A DNA stretch of 64,000 nt from Eggerthella sinensis (GTDB lineage Bacteria > Actinomycetota > Coriobacteriia > Coriobacteriales > Eggerthellaceae): assembly GCF_003339815.1 (NCBI RefSeq), contig NZ_PPTT01000001.1, forward strand, positions 186,001 through 250,000, written 5' to 3'. Shown one piece after another: positions 46,084 through 53,487 of this stretch; position 1 is the first letter of the stretch, and each line of letters opens with the position of its first letter. The notes under the pieces were generated by a model. The model was not told the origin of the DNA, did no database searches, and saw nothing but the letters and a program-made list of their open reading frames with translations. The position numbers were made by a program, and so were the translations under genes.

Positions 46084-46593
46084 TTATTCGTCCTGCGCGC
46101 AATCGCCTTCGCACGTGCTGCCGCGCACGGTGAACGCCGTGGGATCGAATTGCCAGATGATGCGCTCACCGGCCCCTTCATGAGGGTCATCGCTTGCCGT
46201 GTCGTACACCAGCACGCCATCGCCCATCGTGCCCTTCGTGCGCAGCAGCGTTTCCGCGGAGAACCCTCCGTACGCGGCGCCCCAGTCGCGTATGAAATAG
46301 AGGACGTTCGCGAAGCTGACGCCCTTGCGCGTAAGCAGGTAATCGACGCGCAGCGGCTTGACCTCCACCACGATGCGTTCGATAATGCCCACCTGTTCAA
46401 GCTCGCTGAGGTGCTGGCTGAACATCTTGTGCGAGATGTCATACGGAATGCTTTTTCTCAGCTCGCTATAGCGCGCTCTCTTGCCGGAAGCCATGCTCAG
46501 GTACCACACGATAAAGGGCTTCCATTTACCTCCCAATATCGAAGCGACATACGATAACGAGCATGAGGTTAAATCATCCATTTTCTCGAGCAT
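46084..46593 (-). CDS. HxlR-family transcriptional regulator of the island
   Basis: A 169-residue winged-helix protein of the HxlR/DUF24 family: SYVASILGGKWKPFIVWYLS, RYSELRKSIPYDISHKMFSQHLSELEQVGIIER and VDYLLTRKGVSF. A Cys precedes the first helix (LTSCSLSYV) and the C-terminal tail has CEGDC, which could give redox sensitivity. ATG 46593 (MLEKMDDLTSC) is chosen. Its own promoter carries the ACTTNNAAGT palindrome also found before the three EthD-led units, so it probably autoregulates and controls the island. Confidence 0.85.
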   Translation of the reverse strand: MLEKMDDLTSCSLSYVASILGGKWKPFIVWYLSMASGKRARYSELRKSIPYDISHKMFSQHLSELEQVGIIERIVVEVKPLRVDYLLTRKGVSFANVLYFIRDWGAAYGGFSAETLLRTKGTMGDGVLVYDTASDDPHEGAGERIIWQFDPTAFTVRGSTCEGDCAQDE

Positions 46594-46715
46594 ACGACCT
46601 ACTTCCCTAAACGAGCGATCCGACGGACAGCGTGCTTGATTATAGAGAAGGCGGAGGATCACCGAGCTGGCAAATCCAATAGCATCGCTTCCTTTTGAAG
46701 CGCTCCTTTAGTCCT

Positions 46716-46760
46716 AGTATCCACAGGAAAAACGGGTGATGCAATAACGCACTTCAAAGT
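46716..46760 (-). promoter_or_regulatory. HxlR-type operator and promoter of the hxlR gene
   Basis: On the minus strand: TTACTTTGAAGTGCGTTATTGCAT. The -35 TTGCAT is at 46739-46744 and the -10 GATACT at 46716-46721, with a 17-bp spacer. The ACTTTGAAGT palindrome lies immediately upstream of the -35 box, pointing to autoregulation. Confidence 0.75.
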
Positions 46761-46792
46761 AACTACCGGAAGCAACCCCCTCGCCAGGGCGC

Positions 46793-46823
46793 AAAAAAGC
46801 CCGCCTCCGAGGAGACGGGCTTT
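46793..46823 (-). terminator. rpsI terminator
   Basis: On the minus strand AAGCCCGTCTC, a 4-base loop, GAGGCGGGCTT and a T-run form a classic intrinsic terminator about 30 bases after the rpsI stop. Confidence 0.85.
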
Positions 46824-46853
46824 GCAGAAAACGTGCTGTTCGCGAATGCGATC

Positions 46854-47246
46854 CTAGCGCTTCGAGAACTGCGGACGCTTGCGGGCCTTCTTCAGACCGT
46901 ACTTCTTGCGCTCCACCATACGGGAGTCACGCGTGAGGTAGCCGGCCTTCTTGAGCTCGCCGCGATAGTCGCCGGCAGCCAGCAGCGCGCGGGAGATGCC
47001 GTGACGCAGAGCGCCGGCCTGACCCGAGATGCCGCCGCCGTTGAGCGTGGCGATGACGTCGAAGTGATCCGTCGTGTCCGTGACCTTGAACGGGGTCAGC
47101 GCGTAGTTCACGAGCGCTTCGCGGCCGAAGTAGGCCAGCGCTTCGCGACCGTTGATCGTAACCTTGCCGGTGCCGGGAACGAGGCGCACGCGAGCGACAG
47201 CGTTCTTGCGACGGCCGGTGCCATAGTACAAAGCTTCACCTGCCAT
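46854..47246 (-). CDS. rpsI: 30S ribosomal protein S9
   Basis: A 130-residue S9 protein: [18 protein letters not shown] near the N-terminus, [19 protein letters not shown], and the basic C-terminus [12 protein letters not shown] whose terminal residues reach the ribosomal P site. ATG 47246 lies 3 bases after the rplM stop. Universal rplM-rpsI operon. Confidence 0.98.
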   Translation of the reverse strand: MAGEALYYGTGRRKNAVARVRLVPGTGKVTINGREALAYFGREALVNYALTPFKVTDTTDHFDVIATLNGGGISGQAGALRHGISRALLAAGDYRGELKKAGYLTRDSRMVERKKYGLKKARKRPQFSKR

Positions 47247-47249
47247 GGG

Positions 47250-47684
47250 TTAACCCTCCATCTTGATCTCGCGCGGCTGCTGAGCCATGTGCGGATGCTC
47301 CGCACCGGTGTACACCTTGAGCTTCTTGCCCATGGCGCGACCGAGCGTGTTCTTCGGCAGCATGCCCTTGACGGCATGCTCGATGACGCGCTCCGGATGC
47401 TTCGCCATGGCCTCTTCGAAGGTCTCGGACTTCAGCCCGCCGGGGAAACCGCTGTGGCGGTAGTAGCTCTTCGCCTGAGCCTTGTTGCCCGTCACGCGGA
47501 TTTTGTCCGCGTTGATGATGACAACGAAGTCACCGGTGTCGACATGCGGCGTGTACGTCGGCTTGTGCTTGCCCTTGAGAATCTGAGCGGCCTTGGCAGC
47601 GACGCGACCGAGAACCTGGTCCTCAGCGTCGATCAAGACCCATTCGCGCTCAACTTCGTTGGGCTTCGCGTAATACGTCTTCAC
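47250..47684 (-). CDS. rplM: 50S ribosomal protein L13
   Basis: A 144-residue L13 protein ([57 protein letters not shown]). It starts at GTG 47684, preceded by GGAGGAAG. First gene of rplM-rpsI; transcribed from the promoter at 47918-47947 with a leader of about 230 bases. Confidence 0.98.
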   Translation of the reverse strand: MKTYYAKPNEVEREWVLIDAEDQVLGRVAAKAAQILKGKHKPTYTPHVDTGDFVVIINADKIRVTGNKAQAKSYYRHSGFPGGLKSETFEEAMAKHPERVIEHAVKGMLPKNTLGRAMGKKLKVYTGAEHPHMAQQPREIKMEG

Positions 47685-47917
47685 TTATCTTCCTCCAAAA
47701 ATCTTGTCCTACCCCGCCGTGCGGGGCGGGTCTCCGTCGCCTGTTGGCGGCTCGAACGATGCCGGGCCGACCGCGATGCGGCGAATGATCGGTTTCAAAA
47801 GTGCAGGTCAATCGGATGCCGGGTTCCTACGCCGACGCGCAACTTCAGGTCTGGACTCCCTTGTTTGCGCTTCCGCCTCTCACTGCATGCACGGGGCTTT
47901 CGAAAGCGAACCTTTGC

Positions 47918-47947
47918 ATTGTATACGGGCACTTCCCCAGAAGTCAA
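47918..47947 (-). promoter_or_regulatory. rplM-rpsI promoter
   Basis: TTGACT (47942-47947) and TACAAT (47918-47923) on the minus strand with an 18-bp spacer, the best sigma-A-type promoter in the gap. It implies a 5' leader of about 230 bases before rplM, long enough for a ribosomal-protein autoregulatory structure; only a short GC-rich hairpin just before the ribosome binding site is evident. Confidence 0.72.
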
Positions 47948-48014
47948 CGGGAAACCTCGACGTTGCGCGCGATCTGCATAAAGAGGGCGAAGCGTGGCGC
48001 GCGGCAAGAACAAA

Positions 48015-48030
48015 TGTTTCACGTGAAACA
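48015..48030. other. parS: Second parS-like site
   Basis: TGTTTCACGTGAAACA, identical to the copy at 2949-2964 and to the ParB-binding consensus, in the gap upstream of rplM. Two perfect copies 45 kb apart support an origin-proximal location and a ParABS chromosome segregation system encoded elsewhere. Confidence 0.88.
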
Positions 48031-48089
48031 TTCCGCAGGATCGCTGGGTGCTGGATCCCTGGTGGCAAGATCGCTGGGTGGCCCTCGAA

Positions 48090-48240
48090 TGGCAAGTTTT
48101 TTCGCGATTGCGGGGAATTGCGGGGGAATACCGCCCGGCGAAATATCGCGACCTGGTGTTTTGCGCGGCGCTCAGTGCCGCTGCGTCGAAATCGGGAAGA
48201 AAATGCTGCCGAAACCCCGCAATCGCGAAAAAACTTGCCA
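48090..48240. repeat. 26-bp perfect inverted repeat
   Basis: Arms 48090-48115 and 48215-48240 are exact reverse complements (core TTTTTTCGCGATTGCGGGG), separated by 99 bases. Each arm carries an A6/T6 tract next to a GC-rich half. No transposase or target-site duplication was recognised. It could be a small mobile-element remnant (MITE-like), a cruciform or a protein-binding pair near parS. Confidence 0.75.
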
Positions 48241-48350
48241 CATACGGGGAAAGCCCTGCGCCGGGAGGGAGGGGGCGCAGGGCTCGGGATGGGTACTCGG
48301 TTGCGGCACTCGGCACGGCGCGCGATGTCGCGCGCCGTGCCGCGGCGGCC

Positions 48351-50015
48351 CTACGCTTCGGCCAGCTCGTGGCCCAGCAGGTAGCCGTAGGTGATGCAGC
48401 GGCCGTGGCAGTTGCCGGCAACGTTGATGGGATAGTCCACCGCGGTGATGTCGCCCTGCACGTTGCCCAGCGCGTACAGGCCGTCGATGGGCGCGCCCTC
48501 GGCGTCGAGGCACTGGAAGTCGACGTTCGTGCGCAGACCGCCCACCACGGTGAGCAGGGCGGGTCCCACCTTGAGCGCGTAGAACGGGCCTTCCTTCACC
48601 GGCGTCAGGAACACGGGCTTCTTGTAGTAATCGGTGTCCTCGCCCGCCTCGCACATGCCGTTGTAGCGCTCGACGGTTGCCTTGAACGTGGCGGCGTCGC
48701 AGCCGATCTGCTTCGCGAGGTCTTCGAGCGTGTCGGCCTCGTAGGCGATGCCCTGCTTGATGTACTCGGGAATCTGCGTCTCGAAGTACGCGGGCGCAAG
48801 CGAGACGTCGCTGCCGTAGGGGCGGAACGAATCCCAGAACATGCCGCCGCCGTAGGGCAGGCCGTTCACGAGATCGGTCTGCCAGTTCGCGTCGAAGATG
48901 GACCACGCCTCGCCGTTCGGCTGGCGGTTGATGGCCAGCGACTTGCCCTGCACCCACGTGTCCTCGCACATGAAGCGCTCGCCGTTGTCGTTGACGAACA
49001 GGAACGGCCCGTGGAACCAGCAGAACGCTTGCGGGTGCATCATCGTGGGCAGCGGCAGGTCCTGCAGCTGCGCGCCGGCCCACATGCCCATCTTATGGCC
49101 GTCGCCCGTGTTCGCGCCGACGGGCGTGTACTGGCTGCGCGGCTGACCGTACTCGGCGCACACGGGAGCGTACGCCTTGCACATGTCGGCGTCGCCGCCG
49201 ATGTCGCCCGTGCACAGCACCACGCCTTTCGCGGCGTTGTACTGCACGTAGCCGTCCTTGCCCTCGCAGATGCACCCGGTCACCTTGCTGCCGTCCTTCA
49301 CCAGCTGCACGGCGGGAGAATCGAACACGAATTCGGCACCGTCCTTCACGGCGTCGTTGTAGCACAGCTCGGCGCCCGCGAAACCCGTCGAGGTGAGGCC
49401 CGCATCCTCGGGCAGGATGAGCATGTGGTAGCCCGGCTGCTCGGCGTACACGTCGTCGTGGCTGTAGAACGCGCCCACCATAGCCGAGCCGCCGATGGCC
49501 TCGGCCTTCGCCAGCAGCCAGTTCGAGGCTTCTTCAGAGTTGTTGAAGAACTTGACGATCATGTCCTCGTTCGCGCGGCTGGCGCACTGGGCAATCCAGT
49601 GCTGCTTGGCGTTCACCTTGTCCACCTTGATGCCCAGCTCGTCCATGTAGTGCGAGTTGATGGCGCCGAAGCCGCCGCCGCGGCCGTTCCAACTGGACGT
49701 TTTCTCGACGACGGTCACCTTGCCGCCCTTCTCGGCCGCCGCCGCGGCGCACGCGCACCCGGCCAAGCCCGCGCCGATGACGAGGATGTCGGTGTCCACC
49801 GTCTGCTTGATGTCGGTGATGGGCTCGGGCGCCACCTCCCAGGCGTACTGCGCGTCGCCCGAGGCAGCGGCGCTGCCGACGTCGGCCTTCGCGTCGCCGC
49901 TTGCGCTTGCGGCCGGCGAGCATCCCGCCAGGCCCGCGCCCGCCGCCACCGCAGCCGTCGCACCCAAGCCGAGGAATGCGCGGCGGGACAACCCGCTCTT
50001 CGTGAATTCGTTCAT
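48351..50015 (-). CDS. Tat-exported FAD-dependent reductase (module 5)
   Basis: A 554-residue flavoprotein of the FrdA/flavocytochrome-c family: Tat signal LSRRAFLGLG, lipobox-like LAGC, an Ala/Ser/Asp linker, FAD motif VIGAGLAGCACAA near residue 80, and a C-terminal NVAGNCHGRCITYGY loop similar to module 1 (NHGRC). ATG 50015 follows GGAGGGG. Divergent from a membrane LuxR gene. No internal haem or Fe-S motif. Substrate unknown. Confidence 0.86.
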   Translation of the reverse strand: MNEFTKSGLSRRAFLGLGATAAVAAGAGLAGCSPAASASGDAKADVGSAAASGDAQYAWEVAPEPITDIKQTVDTDILVIGAGLAGCACAAAAAEKGGKVTVVEKTSSWNGRGGGFGAINSHYMDELGIKVDKVNAKQHWIAQCASRANEDMIVKFFNNSEEASNWLLAKAEAIGGSAMVGAFYSHDDVYAEQPGYHMLILPEDAGLTSTGFAGAELCYNDAVKDGAEFVFDSPAVQLVKDGSKVTGCICEGKDGYVQYNAAKGVVLCTGDIGGDADMCKAYAPVCAEYGQPRSQYTPVGANTGDGHKMGMWAGAQLQDLPLPTMMHPQAFCWFHGPFLFVNDNGERFMCEDTWVQGKSLAINRQPNGEAWSIFDANWQTDLVNGLPYGGGMFWDSFRPYGSDVSLAPAYFETQIPEYIKQGIAYEADTLEDLAKQIGCDAATFKATVERYNGMCEAGEDTDYYKKPVFLTPVKEGPFYALKVGPALLTVVGGLRTNVDFQCLDAEGAPIDGLYALGNVQGDITAVDYPINVAGNCHGRCITYGYLLGHELAEA

Positions 50016-50133
50016 AACCCCTCCGTTCGTCGTGATGAACCTGATACCGTTCATGCGAAACCCTCATGCGAAGTCCCTCGCTTCGCTCTGCCCGCATCGT
50101 GCCCGATCAAGCGCGGCGGCGCATCCAACGAAG

Positions 50134-50178
50134 TGGCCCATGTTCGCCGGAAACCCCAACATGGGCCACTGTGGCCCA
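50134..50178. promoter_or_regulatory. Triple TGGCCCAT motif, candidate operator in module 5
   Basis: TGGCCCATGTT (50134-50144) and its exact complement AACATGGGCCA (50158-50168) form an 11-bp inverted repeat, followed by a third TGGCCCAT. It lies in the gap between the divergent reductase and luxR genes, where the LuxR regulator would bind. Confidence 0.55.
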
Positions 50179-50271
50179 TACCGGTTACCCGGCTTCCCGC
50201 TTGCGCTCGCTGACCGGGTTTGTTAGGTTTGAAGACACGCAACGAGGGATGCGGAATGGGGAGGACCACCG

Positions 50272-51705
50272 ATGCACACGAAGCGAGGCGACGAGCGCGC
50301 AAGCTTTTCCGGCTGGCGCTTACTGGGGCTGGGATTCTGGCAAGCCTGGTGGATGATCAGCATGTGCACCGACGTGCTGCTGCCCACCACCGACCGCTAC
50401 CCCTTCGCGGGCAACACCACGCTGTGGGTGCTCGTGCTGACCACCGTGGGCTACCTCGTGGTGGTGGCGCTGTCGCGGCGGCTGTCGCCCTTCCTCGCGC
50501 ACCCGGCCTGCTTCGTCGCCGCGGGCGGCCTCACCGCCGTCGGCACGGTGGCCCTGCCCGTCACCCTCGTCTTCGGCTCGGGCGCGCTCGGGTTCGCATG
50601 GTTTCTCGCCGGCACCGTGTCGCTGTCGCTGGGCAACGCGCTGTTGCTCATCATGTGGGGCGAACTGTGGAGCGCGCTGGCCACCGGCCGCGTGGGACGT
50701 CACCTGTACGTGTCGTACACGTTCGCGTTCGTGCTGTTCTTCATCGCCTACGCGCTGCCCGGCCCGGCGGCCGTGGCTTTCACCGCGGCGCTGCCCATCG
50801 TGTCGGCCGTCGTGCTCGTGGCGTGCAAGCGCGAGCCGCGTCGCGAGCCCTCGGTGCTGCCGCTCGACGTGCGCAGCATCCCCGTCGGGCGCATCTTCGC
50901 GTGCATTCTCGTGATCAGCGTGGTGTACGGCGCGTCGCAGGGCATGGTGAACACGTTCGGCGCGGGCGACGACAGCTTCATGGCGAAGACGTTGCTGCTG
51001 GCCGGCGGCGCGCTTGCCGCCATCACGCTGTCCATGGTGGTGGCGCCCTCATCGGCGGAGCCCATCGCGCTGTACCGCCCCGTCATCCCGGCCATGGTGG
51101 CCGGGCTCATCCTGCTTCTGCTGCTGCCCTCGTCGATCAAATTCCTGGGCGCGGGACTCGTCATCATGGGCGTGTACTGCCTCGATATGTTCATGATGCT
51201 CGTGTCCACCGACGTGGCGTTTCGCGGGCGCATCCCCGTGGCGCTGTCGTTCGGCCTGGTCATCCTCTGCGCGCGCACGGGCACGCTCATCGGGTCGTTC
51301 GCGGCCGACAACCTGCTGCAGTCCGCAGCCTGGTCCGAGGCCGTGCGCTCGGAGGTGTTCCTTGTCGGGGTGCTGGCGCTCGTGCTGGTGGGCATGCTGT
51401 TCTTCACGCAAACCGACGTGCAGAAGCTGTACGCCACATCGCGCGCCGAGGCCGTGGACGCGAGCCTCGAGCAGAAGTGCGCCGCCATCGCGCAGATGTG
51501 CCGCCTGACGAACCGCGAGGCCGAGGTGCTCGTGCTGCTGGCCCGCGGGCGCACGGTGCGCTACATCTGCGACGAGCTGTCCATCGCGCAGGGCACGGCG
51601 AAGCACCACGTGAGCAATATCTACCGCAAGGTGGGCGTGTTCGACCGGCAGGGGCTGCTCGACACCATCGAGCAGGGCGGCGTGGGGAAGCCGGGCTGGG
51701 AGTAG
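50272..51705 (+). CDS. Membrane-anchored LuxR-type regulator (module 5)
   Basis: A 477-residue protein with about 12 membrane helices and a C-terminal LuxR helix-turn-helix (LTNREAEVLVLLARGRTVRY, then QGTAKHHVSNIYRKVGV). ATG 50272 is preceded by GGGGAGGACC. Divergent from the module 5 reductase. Presumed membrane sensor and activator of that reductase. Confidence 0.87.
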   Translation: MHTKRGDERASFSGWRLLGLGFWQAWWMISMCTDVLLPTTDRYPFAGNTTLWVLVLTTVGYLVVVALSRRLSPFLAHPACFVAAGGLTAVGTVALPVTLVFGSGALGFAWFLAGTVSLSLGNALLLIMWGELWSALATGRVGRHLYVSYTFAFVLFFIAYALPGPAAVAFTAALPIVSAVVLVACKREPRREPSVLPLDVRSIPVGRIFACILVISVVYGASQGMVNTFGAGDDSFMAKTLLLAGGALAAITLSMVVAPSSAEPIALYRPVIPAMVAGLILLLLLPSSIKFLGAGLVIMGVYCLDMFMMLVSTDVAFRGRIPVALSFGLVILCARTGTLIGSFAADNLLQSAAWSEAVRSEVFLVGVLALVLVGMLFFTQTDVQKLYATSRAEAVDASLEQKCAAIAQMCRLTNREAEVLVLLARGRTVRYICDELSIAQGTAKHHVSNIYRKVGVFDRQGLLDTIEQGGVGKPGWE

Positions 51706-51727
51706 CGAGCGCGAAAAGCAGGGTATC

Positions 51728-51774
51728 CGGGGTTGGCGCATAGCCGCAGGGAGTGCAGCTATGCGCCAACCCCG
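51728..51774. terminator. 17-bp hairpin overlapping the end of the GGDEF gene
   Basis: CGGGGTTGGCGCATAGC (51728-51744) pairs exactly with 51758-51774. The second arm contains the last codons and TAG stop of the convergent GGDEF gene. It probably ends transcription from both sides although there is no T-run. Confidence 0.65.
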
Positions 51775-53075
51775 CTCCCGCGCGCGCTCGAGGACGCGGC
51801 CGCGTCCTCGGAGAAGAACGCGTACGAACCGCCGCCGAGGCGCTTGGCGCGATACATGGCCTTGTCGGCGTTGCGGTACAGCTCCTCGTACGTGGCGCCG
51901 TCGTCGGGATACATCGCAATGCCCAGGCTGATGGACACGGGCCCGTGCTGATCGGCGTCGGCGTCGGTGGCCTCGCGCACGGCAACGCACATGCGCTGCG
52001 CGATAGCCTCCACCACCGCACGCGACGAGATGCCGCGCAAACACACCATGAACTCGTCGCCGCCCACGCGGCCGATGAGGTCGTCGTCGCGCACGGCGCT
52101 TGTCATGCCCGCTACCGATTCCATGATGACGCGGTCGCCCATGACGTGGCCGTACTGGTCGTTCGTCATCTTGAAGCGGTCGAGGTCGGCCATGATGAGC
52201 GCGTGATGATGGTCGGATTCCGCATGCTCGATAAGCCGCTCGCAGGCACCCTCGAACGTGGCGCGATTCAACACGCCGGTGAGCGCATCGCGCTCGGCGC
52301 GCACCTTCTGCTCGAGTTCGCGCTCGTGCTGCTCGGTGGTGTCCCCGAACGCGACGACGGCGTACACCGGCCGGTTCTCGCTGTCGAACACGAGCGAGTA
52401 GTCCACCTGAAACCAGCGGAGGCACCGCGTGTCGTAGTCCCTCATGCGCAGCATCGTCGACCCGCGCGGCACGCCCGCCTGCATATCGCGATACAGCTGC
52501 ATCATGCTGTCCATATGCTCGGGCGCCACCATGCCGTCGGCCAGAAGGCTGTCGGGCACGTTGAGTATGCACGCCGGCGCCGTCAGGCACCCCTGCACAG
52601 CGCCCTGCATGGTGAGGCTGCGGGTGGCCAGGTCGTACGTGGCGATGTTCTTGCCGCTCATCTGGGCGGCAATGCGAAACGCGTCCTCGCTCATGCGCAG
52701 GCGCTCGGACGTGGCAACCCACGAACTCACGTCGAGCACGAGGCACGTCACCGTTGCGCGTTCGGCATCGTAGCGGCAGCGCGCCAGCGTCCACAGCAAA
52801 GCGCCCGTGGCCGTCTCCTGGTTCACTTCGATCTCGAAATCGCGCTCGCCGGCGCCGACGTGTTCGTGCAGGCCGTCGCAGAACGCGCGCCACCCGCGCG
52901 ATTGCACAATGTCGAGGGGATAGAACCGGTCCGCGCCGTCGCGACGGTATCCGAGCAAGGCGAAGAATTCGTCGTTCGCGTACAGCGGCTCGATGGCGTC
53001 CGCCGCGTATCGCACCCGGGCAAGCCCTGCCGGGATCTCGGATTCGGTCACCATATCAAAAAGCAGCTCGCTCAT
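51759..53075 (-). CDS. PAS-GGDEF diguanylate cyclase
   Basis: A 438-residue cytosolic protein with one or two PAS-like sensor domains (about residues 15-130 and 130-255) and a GGDEF domain whose active-site motif is intact at 338-342 (GRVGGDEFMV); DLDRFKMTND provides the metal site. Predicted to make cyclic di-GMP from two GTP. The RxxD inhibitory site is not obvious (RAVRDDDL precedes the motif). The start at 53075 has no ribosome binding site and TATACT ends 6 bases before the ATG, indicating a leaderless transcript. The promoter contains a G10 tract. Confidence 0.88.
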   Translation of the reverse strand: MSELLFDMVTESEIPAGLARVRYAADAIEPLYANDEFFALLGYRRDGADRFYPLDIVQSRGWRAFCDGLHEHVGAGERDFEIEVNQETATGALLWTLARCRYDAERATVTCLVLDVSSWVATSERLRMSEDAFRIAAQMSGKNIATYDLATRSLTMQGAVQGCLTAPACILNVPDSLLADGMVAPEHMDSMMQLYRDMQAGVPRGSTMLRMRDYDTRCLRWFQVDYSLVFDSENRPVYAVVAFGDTTEQHERELEQKVRAERDALTGVLNRATFEGACERLIEHAESDHHHALIMADLDRFKMTNDQYGHVMGDRVIMESVAGMTSAVRDDDLIGRVGGDEFMVCLRGISSRAVVEAIAQRMCVAVREATDADADQHGPVSISLGIAMYPDDGATYEELYRNADKAMYRAKRLGGGSYAFFSEDAAASSSARGSGVGA

Positions 53076-53081
53076 AAATAC

Positions 53082-53112
53082 AGTATACCCCCCCCCCGTA
53101 GCAGCGCAGCAA
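53082..53112 (-). promoter_or_regulatory. Promoter of the diguanylate cyclase with a G10 tract in its spacer
   Basis: On the minus strand: TTGCTG (53107-53112), a 19-bp spacer whose last ten bases are G (53088-53097), then TATACT (53082-53087) and ATG six bases later. Losing two G residues would give the optimal 17-bp spacer, so slippage could switch expression. No ribosome binding site fits between -10 and ATG. Confidence 0.6.
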
Positions 53113-53154
53113 GGATTTATGGTAAATGAGGGGTTAACCCATGGTTTAAGGTCA

Positions 53155-53191
53155 AAAGCAGACGGCCCGGGAACACGCCCCGGGCCGTCTT
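53155..53191 (-). terminator. Terminator of the sulfite-oxidase-like operon
   Basis: On the minus strand AGACGGCCCGG, a short loop and CCGGGCCGTCT are followed by GCTTTTG. It lies just after the last gene of the molybdoprotein operon. Confidence 0.8.
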
Positions 53192-53198
53192 CAAAACG

Positions 53199-53477
53199 CT
53201 AGGCAGCCGTGAATTCGGCCACGTCGGCGAGGGGGCTTGCCGCACCCTCGCCGTTCACCGAACGCACGAGCAGGCGATAGAACCCCGGCTCGTGCGGCGT
53301 GTACGAGAACGTCCAGTGCACCCACAGCTCGGACGCCGAATCGGACACGTCGTACGTGGTCCAATGCGCCCCGCTGTCCAGCGAGAACTGCACCGACACG
53401 ATCTGCTTGCCGTAGTCTTCGGCGTAGCCGCTGAACGTCACGGGCTTGCCCACGTCAACCTGCATGCGCGAGATCAT
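53199..53477 (-). CDS. Mo-co dimerisation-domain protein (split C-terminal half of a sulfite-oxidase-like protein)
   Basis: A 92-residue stand-alone immunoglobulin-like domain of the type found at the C-terminus of sulfite oxidase family proteins (FSLDSGAHWTTYDVSD, then HEPGFYRLLVRSVN). The same domain ends the trihaem protein upstream (FSFDHGATWTVVDTP). ATG 53477 has AGGAGG upstream and lies 10 bases after the stop of the sulfite-oxidase-like gene. No signal peptide is visible, so either it is cytosolic or it is exported with a partner. Confidence 0.75.
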   Translation of the reverse strand: MISRMQVDVGKPVTFSGYAEDYGKQIVSVQFSLDSGAHWTTYDVSDSASELWVHWTFSYTPHEPGFYRLLVRSVNGEGAASPLADVAEFTAA

Positions 53478-53487
53478 GGCGCGCCTC

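Larger units (their letters stand above)
47685..48350. other. Intergenic region without a credible gene
   Basis: This 666-base gap holds the rplM leader and promoter, a parS site, two direct copies of GATCGCTGGGTG (starting near 48039 and 48069) and a 26-bp perfect inverted repeat. Open frames exist on both strands but show no homology, no good ribosome binding site, and cross these repeats, so I do not call a gene. Confidence 0.6.

Noticed and set aside
31188-46593. Identification as the classical bai bile acid operon
   Set aside because: No BaiB ligase, BaiF CoA transferase or BaiG-type placement is present, SDRs are not obviously BaiA, and EthD genes are foreign to bai operons. Only the enzyme classes are shared.
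47704-48421. Open frames of about 200 residues on both strands in the rplM upstream gap
   Set aside because: They cross a parS site and inverted repeats, lack ribosome binding sites and show no recognisable domain.
48048-50213. 721-residue open frame on the plus strand
   Set aside because: It is antisense to the module 5 reductase, whose Tat signal and FAD motifs are unambiguous. Its His/Arg/Ala/Val-rich composition is the mirror of a high-GC coding strand.
51049-52893. 614-residue minus-strand open frame
   Set aside because: Spans the end of the LuxR gene and the GGDEF gene in another frame. The GGDEF frame carries the intact active-site motif.
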